From NCBI RefSeq assembly GCF_037094465.1, contig NZ_CP146609.1, forward strand, positions 682,001 through 746,000: 64,000 bases of DNA, in the 5' to 3' direction. Source of the stretch: Pseudodesulfovibrio sp. 5S69. GTDB taxonomy: Bacteria; Desulfobacterota; Desulfovibrionia; Desulfovibrionales; Desulfovibrionaceae. A program made the translations under genes and the position numbers. Shown in pieces: positions 53,795-64,000 of the stretch. A model generated the notes under the pieces. That model was given only the letters and a program-made list of their open reading frames with translations, searched no databases and was not told the origin of the DNA. The first letter of the stretch is position 1; the number at the start of each line of letters is the position of its first letter.

Positions 53795-56305
53795 ATGGAA
53801 TATCCCATCTGGCACCTGACCACCCTGGGCGGCGGCTTCTGGATCGCGCTGATCGCCACCCTGCACGTCTACGTGGCCCACTTCGCCGTGGGCGGCGGCC
53901 TGTTCCTGGTCCTGACCGAACGGGCGGCCTACAAGTCGAACAACATCCACCTGCTGGAGTACGCCAAAAAGCACACCCGCTTCTTTCTGCTCCTGACCAT
54001 GGCCTTCGGCGGCGTGTCCGGCGTGGGTATCTGGCTGACCGTGGCCCTGCTCGCGCCCGAGGCGACCATCACGCTCATTCACCAGTTCGTCTTCGGCTGG
54101 GCCGCGGAGTGGGTCTGCTTTCTGGGCGAGATCGTGTCCCTGATCATCTACTACTATGCCTGGGACCGCATGGACCGCCGCGACCACATGATCGTGGGCT
54201 GGCTCTACTTCCTGTTCGGCTGGCTGTCCCTGTTCCTGATCAACGGGATCGTCGGCTTCATGCTCACCCCCGGCGACTGGCTTCAGACCAAGAGCTTCTG
54301 GGACGGCTTCTTCAACCCGTCCTTCTGGTCCTCGCTGGTCTTCCGTTCGTTCTTCTCGGCCGTGTGCGCCGGGCTGTTCGGCTTCGTCACGGCCACGCGC
54401 ATCCCGGACGAGCCCACCCGCCTGCACACCGTCCGGGTCTGTTCGGCCTGGACCGTGCTCGGCGTGTTGGCCGTGTTCCTGTCCGGCTGGTGGTACGTGG
54501 CCTCCATGCCGCCCGAGCAGTACGAGATGATCGTCTACAAGTCGAACCGCGTCGCCCAGTTCATGCAGTACTTCTGGATCTTCGGCACGGCCACCTTCAT
54601 CGGCGGGCTGCTCATGGCCCTGAAGACTCCCAAGACCCTGTCCTTCACCATGGCCCTGGTGGTCCTGCTCATCGGCCAGGGGCTGTTCGGCTCCTTCGAA
54701 TTCATCCGCGAGGCGGGCCGCAAGCCGTACCTCATCTGGGATACGGTCTACTCGTCCTCCATCCTCAAGGCCCGCGTCCCGGTCATCGACCAGAAGGGGG
54801 CCATCGCCTCGGCCAAGTGGGCTCCGCCCGAACTGGCCGGCGGGGTCACCGACGCGAATGCCAAGGCCGCCGGCGCGTTCCTGTTCCAGCTCGAATGCGC
54901 GGCCTGTCACTCGGTGCACGGCCCCATGAACGAGATCACCGGGCGCACCGCCCAGTACGACGTCAACGGCATGGATGCCTTCCTGACCGGCATGGGCAAG
55001 CTGAACAAGTACATGCCGCCGTTCATCGGCACCCCGGCCGAGCGCATGGCCCTGGCCCGGTACATCGCCGAGGACCTGAACGGCAACGCGCCGGTGGAGG
55101 CCCCCCCGGCCCCGGAGCAGGCCGAACCCGCGTCCGCGCCCTTCGATCCAGCGACCTCGGAGTACATCCTGGTGGGCTGGTGTTCGCGCGGCATGGGCTT
55201 CTTCTCCCAGAACGACACATGGACCCTGCTGCCCCCGTCCAATGTCATCCGCGCCCAGCTCGTGCGCCGCGATCCCTCGCCCGAACGGGTCATGGACGAC
55301 GTGACCATCACCTACGCCATCGAGCCCGACCAGGCCGACCAGGCCCTGACCGGCACCCTTGAACTGAACGAGGACGCGGGCCGCTATGAGGCCAGGGTGG
55401 CCATCCCGCCCTACGTCAAGAACGGCGATTACAACCCCCTGCCGCTGGTCACCCTCACGGCCACGGACGGTTCCGGCAAGGTCCTGGCCACGGCCAAGCT
55501 GGTCGCGCCCACCTCGGACCAGATGGGCTGCTTCAACTGCCACAGCGGCAAGTGGCGGCAGGACGGCTCGGGCGTGACCAAGGGCACGGTGGAGAACATT
55601 CTGGTCACCCACGACCGCATGAACTCGACCCGGCTCGCCCGGACCCAGGGCGTGGTCGAGTGCACGGCCTGTCACGACGATCCCATCCAGGGCGTTGAAG
55701 AGAACAACAACAAGCCCAACCTGTCCGCCGCCATCCACGGCGTGCACGCCATCTACATGGCCGGGCGCGGGGCCGAGGGCTCCTGTCTCAAGTGCCACCC
55801 GCAGTCCACCCTGCGCGGCCAGCACGAGGCCGTGGGCTTCACCTGCACCGACTGCCACGGCATGATCGAGGATCTGGCCATCTCCCTGCTCAAGGCCGAA
55901 CAGGCGCGGGACGTGCCCGGCGCGGGCCGCATCATGGCCCGGATCACTCCCAGGACCCTGCCCAACAAGGAGGCCATCAAGCCTCGCAAGCCGTGGGTCA
56001 ACGAGCCCGACTGCCTGACTTGCCACGTGGACTTCGGCGCGCCCGACAAGGACTCGGCCTTCAACGTCTGGACCAAGGACGCCGACGGGCTCTTCGCCGC
56101 CCGGCGCGATGACATGGACGCCATGCACTGCGGCGCGTGCCACGGCTCGCCCCACGCCATCTACCCGGCAACGCCGCGCGACAACGTCATGCCCCTGCAG
56201 TACATGAAGGAAGCCAGGCCGCTGGGCGCGGGCGGCAACTGCACCGTCTGCCACAAGGAAGCCATGGATTACCCGGCCCACCATCCGGGCATGGGACTGG
56301 AATAG
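53795..56305 (+). CDS. Cytochrome bd-like protein fused to octahaem c-type domain
   Basis: In this 836-residue protein, residues 1-330 are about 8-9 membrane helices resembling cytochrome bd subunit I: TLHVYVAHFAVGGGLFLVLTE with a helix-1 His, and FIREAGRKPYLIW, close to the quinol-loop GRQPW motif. The second haem-ligand His helix reads VFRSFFSAVCAG, with Phe replacing the expected His. Residues from about 365 are periplasmic with eight CxxCH haem-c motifs (CAACH, CFNCH, CTACH, CLKCH, CTDCH, CLTCH, CGACH, CTVCH). It should pass electrons from quinol to haem c or the reverse. The partner is the gene 3 nt upstream. Confidence 0.8.
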   Translation: MEYPIWHLTTLGGGFWIALIATLHVYVAHFAVGGGLFLVLTERAAYKSNNIHLLEYAKKHTRFFLLLTMAFGGVSGVGIWLTVALLAPEATITLIHQFVFGWAAEWVCFLGEIVSLIIYYYAWDRMDRRDHMIVGWLYFLFGWLSLFLINGIVGFMLTPGDWLQTKSFWDGFFNPSFWSSLVFRSFFSAVCAGLFGFVTATRIPDEPTRLHTVRVCSAWTVLGVLAVFLSGWWYVASMPPEQYEMIVYKSNRVAQFMQYFWIFGTATFIGGLLMALKTPKTLSFTMALVVLLIGQGLFGSFEFIREAGRKPYLIWDTVYSSSILKARVPVIDQKGAIASAKWAPPELAGGVTDANAKAAGAFLFQLECAACHSVHGPMNEITGRTAQYDVNGMDAFLTGMGKLNKYMPPFIGTPAERMALARYIAEDLNGNAPVEAPPAPEQAEPASAPFDPATSEYILVGWCSRGMGFFSQNDTWTLLPPSNVIRAQLVRRDPSPERVMDDVTITYAIEPDQADQALTGTLELNEDAGRYEARVAIPPYVKNGDYNPLPLVTLTATDGSGKVLATAKLVAPTSDQMGCFNCHSGKWRQDGSGVTKGTVENILVTHDRMNSTRLARTQGVVECTACHDDPIQGVEENNNKPNLSAAIHGVHAIYMAGRGAEGSCLKCHPQSTLRGQHEAVGFTCTDCHGMIEDLAISLLKAEQARDVPGAGRIMARITPRTLPNKEAIKPRKPWVNEPDCLTCHVDFGAPDKDSAFNVWTKDADGLFAARRDDMDAMHCGACHGSPHAIYPATPRDNVMPLQYMKEARPLGAGGNCTVCHKEAMDYPAHHPGMGLE

Positions 56306-56361
56306 GGCGGAACACCCGCCGGAAGGAACGGAACGGGCGGCGCGGCCGCCGGGAGGTCATG

Positions 56362-57219
56362 ATGCAACGGACGATCAGGCAGGTCTTCAAGGGACACCCC
56401 GTCACCGAGGGCGCGGGCGTCAAACTGCGGCGGCTCTTCAGCAACTACGAGACCGAGCTGTTCGATCCGTTTCTCATGCTCGACGACTTCCGCTCGGACA
56501 ATCCCGAGGACTTTCTGGCCGGGTTCCCCTGGCACCCGCACCGGGGCATCGAGACCATCACCTACGTGACCATGGGCGACGTGGAACACGGCGACAGCCT
56601 CGGCAACAAGGGCGTCATCACCACCGGGGCCGTGCAGTGGATGACCGCCGGGAGCGGCATCATCCACCAGGAGATGCCCAAGGGCGACGCCCAGGGCCGC
56701 ATGCACGGCTTCCAGCTCTGGGCCAATCTTCCGGCCTGCGACAAGATGATGGACCCGCGCTACCGCGACATCACCGAGGCCGACATCCCCGTGGTCCGGC
56801 GGCCGGACGGGACGACCATCAAGGTCATCGCCGGGACCGTGGACGGCACCAAGGGCCCCATGGATGAGATCGTCATCGAGCCCGAGTACCTGGACTGCGC
56901 CCTGCCCCCGGACAGCGTCTTCCTGCACCCGACCCGGCCCGGCCACACCGTGTTCGCCTACGTCATCGGCGGCGGCGCCGAGATCGACGGCATGACCGTG
57001 GCCGACCGCGACCTCGTCCTGTTCAACGACGGCTCCCAACTCCTGGTTCAGGCCGGGGGAACCGGCGTCCGCTTCCTGCTCCTGTCCGGCGCGCCCCTGC
57101 GCGAACCCGTGGCCTGGCGCGGGCCCATCGTCATGAACACCGAGGAGGAACTCGACATCGCCTTCGAGGAATACCGCAACGGCACGTTCATCAAACACGC
57201 GCCCGAGGGCAAGGCGTAG
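56362..57219 (+). CDS. Pirin-family protein
   Basis: This 285-residue double cupin has LFDPFLMLDDFRSDNPEDF, PWHPHRGIETITYVTMGDVEH (metal-binding His-x-His with downstream His and Glu) and MTAGSGIIHQEMPK, the pirin signature. Such proteins bind Fe or Ni and some are quercetinase-like or redox-sensing co-regulators. Two ATG codons are adjacent; 56362 lies 5 nt after GGAGG and is preferred over 56359. It is 56 nt after the octahaem cytochrome gene and may be the end of that operon. The dispersed repeat lies just downstream. Confidence 0.9.
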   Translation: MQRTIRQVFKGHPVTEGAGVKLRRLFSNYETELFDPFLMLDDFRSDNPEDFLAGFPWHPHRGIETITYVTMGDVEHGDSLGNKGVITTGAVQWMTAGSGIIHQEMPKGDAQGRMHGFQLWANLPACDKMMDPRYRDITEADIPVVRRPDGTTIKVIAGTVDGTKGPMDEIVIEPEYLDCALPPDSVFLHPTRPGHTVFAYVIGGGAEIDGMTVADRDLVLFNDGSQLLVQAGGTGVRFLLLSGAPLREPVAWRGPIVMNTEEELDIAFEEYRNGTFIKHAPEGKA

Positions 57220-57221
57220 GG

Positions 57222-57325
57222 GATGCCTCCGGCGGGCCCTCGCCGGGCGGGCGTCTCCGACGGCCAAAGAACCTTTTGAAAAAGGTTCTTGAGAATCTCC
57301 CAAATTTTATGTGTGCCTTCGGCAG
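57222..57325. repeat. Dispersed GC-rich hairpin repeat, forward copy
   Basis: GCCTCCGGCGGGCCCTCGCC begins the repeat, then CGTCTCCGACGGCC, then a perfect 11-bp hairpin AAGAACCTTTT (57267-57277) / AAAAGGTTCTT (57280-57290), then CCCAAATTTTATGTGTGCCT and CGGCAG. It matches the pyrB-pyrC copy in reverse complement and the 48851 copy directly. It starts 3 nt after the pirin stop. Confidence 0.6.
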
Positions 57326-57332
57326 AGGCGGG

Positions 57333-57367
57333 CAAGCGCGTAAGGACGTCGTGTCCTTACGCGCTTG
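57333..57367. terminator. Perfect 15-bp hairpin between convergent genes
   Basis: CAAGCGCGTAAGGAC (57333-57347) pairs perfectly with its complement at 57353-57367 with a 5-nt loop. It sits between pirin (+) and the cupin gene (-), which ends at 57388. No long T-run follows on either strand, so it may act as a processing or stability element rather than a classic terminator. Confidence 0.45.
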
Positions 57368-57387
57368 GTGGTCTTGCTGTATCTATT

Positions 57388-57717
57388 TTATTCACCGCGG
57401 ATCATGGTCAGGAGCATCTTGAATTTTTGCTCCGCCTGGAGGGCGTGCGGGACATTCGCGGGCATGATGACCATCTCGCCCGCGCCGACATTGAGGGACT
57501 CTCCGCCGATCGTGATTTTGGCCTGCCCATCCAGGATGAGGACAACGGCTTCAAAGGGGGCCGTGTGTTCGCTCAATCCCTGCCCTTCATCAAAGGCGAA
57601 AAGAGTGATCGTTCCCGTATCCTTGTTGAGCAGTGTCTGGCTTACCACGGAGTCGTCGGCATATTTGATGGCTTCCTCCACAGGAAAAGCGACCCCGAGC
57701 TTTTTCGTATCACCCAT
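57388..57717 (-). CDS. Small cupin protein
   Basis: This 109-residue single cupin has GLSEHTAPFEAVVLILDG (motif 1 with His and Glu) and GEMVIMPANVPHALQAEQK (motif 2 with His), a complete minimal metal-binding barrel. AAAGGAG precedes the ATG. It starts 15 nt after the flavodiiron gene and is surely co-transcribed with it, so a role in handling oxygen, NO or peroxide stress is plausible. It may bind Fe, Ni or Mn; activity is unknown. Confidence 0.8.
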   Translation of the reverse strand: MGDTKKLGVAFPVEEAIKYADDSVVSQTLLNKDTGTITLFAFDEGQGLSEHTAPFEAVVLILDGQAKITIGGESLNVGAGEMVIMPANVPHALQAEQKFKMLLTMIRGE

Positions 57718-57732
57718 ATCAACTCCTTTCGG

Positions 57733-58920
57733 TTATAGATGGTCTGCGAGCTGCCGGCCGTAGGCTTCGCATTCGCGACGGCCCGCATCGTCAGGTTTCC
57801 ACAATGTCTTCAATCCGTCCGCGACCACTTCGATCCCGGCCTCCGCAAGGCTGTTGGAAATCATTTTCACACTCTCGCCGGACCAGCCATAGGACCCGAA
57901 GGCCGCGCCTTTCTTCTTCTTGAAGGAGAGCCCGTGGATCATTTCGAGCATGCCCGCCATATGGGAGAGGATTCCCTTGTTGATGGTGGAGCAGCCCGCG
58001 ACGACCATTTTCGAACGGAATATCTCGGTGAGAATGTCATTCTTGTCCCGTTGTCCGACATGGAGCACCTTGATGACGACGTGCTCGTTGGCTTGGCGGA
58101 TGCCCGCCGCGACGGCTTCGGCCATGTCCCGCGTGCTGTTCCACATCGTGTCGTAGATTATGGTCACCTGATCTTCCTGGTAGTCGTCCGCCCATTCCAG
58201 GTATTTCCGGACGATCTGGAGAGGATCGTCGCGCCACATGATGCCGTGGCTCGGGAAGATGAAGTCGACCGGCAGGTTCATCGCTATGATTTCGTTTATT
58301 TTCTTGGTCACCAATTTGCTGAAAGGGGTGAGAATGTTCGCATAATATTTGATGCACTCGTTCATGAGCTCGTCCTGGTCCACCAGGTCGTTGAACATCA
58401 GGTCGGACGCAAGGTGGTGCCCGAAGGCGTCGTTGCTGAAGAGGACGTTTTCCTTGTCCATGTAGGAGAACATGGAGTCGGGCCAATGGAGCATGGGGGC
58501 GGACACAAAGGAAAGGGTCTTTTCCCCCAAAGAGAGGGTGTCCCCTGTTTTGACCACCCGGAAATTCCAGTCCGAGTGGTAGTATCCCTTCAGGATTTTC
58601 ACGGCTTGAGCGGAACAATAAATCGGGACATCCGGAATGCGGCGCATGAGTTCGGGAAGGCCGCCGCTATGGTCCACCTCGCAATGATTCATGACGATAT
58701 AGTCAATCATGTCCAGGTCGGTCTCTCTTTCCAGGCCGGCAACGAATTCTTCGCCGAACGGGCCATAGACGGTGTCTATCAAGACTGTTTTTTCGTCCCG
58801 GACCAGGTAGGAATTGTAGGAGGACCCTTTGAAGGTTGAGTATTCCTCTCCATGGAATTTTTGCAATTCCCAATCTGTCTTGCCGACCCAGGTGACGCTC
58901 TCCGTCAGTTCAACACGCAT
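57733..58920 (-). CDS. Flavodiiron protein (rubredoxin:oxygen oxidoreductase type)
   Basis: This 395-residue protein reduces oxygen to water and/or NO to nitrous oxide in anaerobes. The N-terminal metallo-beta-lactamase domain (1-250) has the diiron ligands in NHCEVDHSGG (His, Glu, Asp, His), PMLHWPDSM (His), LFSNDAFGHH (Asp) and FPSHGIMW (His). The flavodoxin domain (about 250-395) has the FMN loop TIIYDTMWNSTRDMAEAV and GSYGWSGE. No rubredoxin domain is attached, so rubredoxin is the likely external donor. ATG 58920 has AGGGGGG upstream. An earlier in-frame start adds 16 residues. Confidence 0.93.
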   Translation of the reverse strand: MRVELTESVTWVGKTDWELQKFHGEEYSTFKGSSYNSYLVRDEKTVLIDTVYGPFGEEFVAGLERETDLDMIDYIVMNHCEVDHSGGLPELMRRIPDVPIYCSAQAVKILKGYYHSDWNFRVVKTGDTLSLGEKTLSFVSAPMLHWPDSMFSYMDKENVLFSNDAFGHHLASDLMFNDLVDQDELMNECIKYYANILTPFSKLVTKKINEIIAMNLPVDFIFPSHGIMWRDDPLQIVRKYLEWADDYQEDQVTIIYDTMWNSTRDMAEAVAAGIRQANEHVVIKVLHVGQRDKNDILTEIFRSKMVVAGCSTINKGILSHMAGMLEMIHGLSFKKKKGAAFGSYGWSGESVKMISNSLAEAGIEVVADGLKTLWKPDDAGRRECEAYGRQLADHL

Positions 58921-59029
58921 TTTTCCCCCCTTTTTTGGGTAGCCTTCGTTCACTGTAACGGACCCCATGGCCCGCTGAATTATTGTATCGCCCGGCCTCG
59001 GAAATTCTCCGAAGGGGCCGCCCGAAACC

Positions 59030-60229
<1,200 letters not shown>

Positions 60230-60400
60230 GGCGTTCCTCGGGGTTGCGGTTGTCTCGCGGCCCGCTCGGCAGAGAGGGGCCCATCAAACCTACCTTTCAT
60301 TTCCGCCGGATTCAACACGGAACGAAATATTGTGGGTTTTTGAGTGGAAAGAAACCTCAAAATCCAGTAGGTGATAGGTACTGTTACATGGAAAGGGCCT

Positions 60401-63501
<3,101 letters not shown>

Positions 63502-63505
<4 letters not shown>

Positions 63506-64000
63506 ACGATGGCCAGGGGCAGGTCCCCCGGAGGCAGCGCCTGCCCCACCAGGGCGGCGGGTTCGCCTGCGTCCAGGAGCATGGCCATGGCCCGGTCCAC
63601 GAGCCCCGGTGCCACGGCCAGGAGCAGGCCGCCCGAGGTCTGGGCGTCGAACATCATGTCGAAGTGGATGGGGTCGAGCCCGTCCGCGGATTTGACCTTG
63701 GGCAGGTAGTGGCGGCGGTTGCAGATGGACCCGGCGGGCATCAGCCCCATGGAGGCCATGTCCAGGGCACCGGGCAGAAGCGGCACGTCGCGCATGCGCA
63801 GCTCAAGCGTCACGCGGCTGGCCTCGGCCAGCTCGATCATGTGCCCGCCCAGGCCGAACCCGGTGATGTCCGTGGCCCCGGTCAGGCCGAGTTCGCGGAT
63901 GACCGTGCCGCCGGTCTTGTTCAGCCGCCCGCAGGTTTCGAAGAGCAGGTCCTCCATCTCGTCGCAGCCGGGCATCTCGCCCTTGACCGCCGTGGCCAGC
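63502..64000 (-). CDS. selD: Selenide, water dikinase, C-terminal part (partial)
   Basis: The frame is open to the window end and enters from the right, giving about 166 residues. GLTGATDITGFGLGGHMIELAEAS, LMPAGSICNRRHYLP and MFDAQTSGGLLLAVAP are the conserved SelD/AIR-synthase-family C-terminal segments. The enzyme makes selenophosphate for selenocysteine and modified tRNA, so selenoproteins (such as formate dehydrogenase or hydrogenase) are expected in this genome. It overlaps the convergent kinase stop by 4 nt. The N-terminal glycine-rich loop and catalytic Cys/Sec lie outside the window. Confidence 0.9.

Noticed and set aside
52703..56284. 1193-codon minus-strand open frame opposite the cytochrome complex
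   Set aside because: It is a long antisense shadow of two membrane/haem proteins with convincing motifs, and its translation is His/Gly/Val/Gln-rich with no family features.

Overview
This is a GC-rich (about two-thirds G+C by eye) bacterial chromosome segment that most resembles a Desulfovibrionaceae genome (Desulfovibrio or Pseudodesulfovibrio type). The supporting genes are a flavodiiron oxygen reductase, an eight-haem membrane cytochrome fused to a cytochrome bd-like module, selenophosphate synthetase, a futalosine-type amidohydrolase, a Maf-like (DUF115) protein next to a nonulosonate locus, and a dispersed GC-rich intergenic repeat. The assignment is inferred from gene content only. I saw no rRNA, tRNA, CRISPR array, transposase or phage gene.

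Layout. 1-10.7 kb is a set of small, mostly minus-strand units: a partial secreted protein, a methyltransferase/glycosyltransferase pair, a MarR regulator coupled to a Gly/Arg-rich Cys-tailed protein behind a clear sigma-70 promoter flanked by repeated palindromes, an NtrC-class response regulator, a FAD reductase, a Maf-like protein and NAD synthetase.

10,997-36,220 is the centrepiece: about 25 kb of same-strand genes, most joined by ATGA, GTGA or TAATG overlaps, which I read as one long operon for a surface or flagellin glycan. It opens with GDP-mannose dehydratase and GDP-fucose synthase. It then carries a pseudaminic-acid-like pathway: PseB dehydratase, PseC aminotransferase with an extra N-terminal domain, a formyltransferase-fold protein where PseH would be expected, a PseG hydrolase fused to a methyltransferase, a NeuB/PseI synthase and CMP-sugar synthetases. 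Interleaved are an amidohydrolase, a WbqC-like protein, a PAPS sulfotransferase, a PIG-L deacetylase, two radical SAM/SPASM enzymes, methyltransferases, a hexapeptide acyltransferase and at least five glycosyltransferases. The last gene appears frameshifted. The set predicts a heavily decorated nonulosonate/fucose-containing glycan, and the Maf-like gene at 7.3 kb suggests flagellin as one possible acceptor.

36-50 kb is housekeeping: a radical SAM protein, an amidohydrolase (possible aminofutalosine deaminase), PyrB, PyrC, an HD protein with a degenerate CCA-transferase-like head, an unknown protein, a LysR/permease divergent pair, FolD, enolase and CoaX. Between these lie several copies of the intergenic hairpin repeat and good intrinsic terminators.

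50-64 kb is sensing and redox: a Cache-type chemoreceptor, the two-gene bd-like/octahaem membrane complex, pirin, a cupin with the flavodiiron protein, ornithine aminotransferase, a five-PAS hybrid histidine kinase and the 3' part of selD running off the window.
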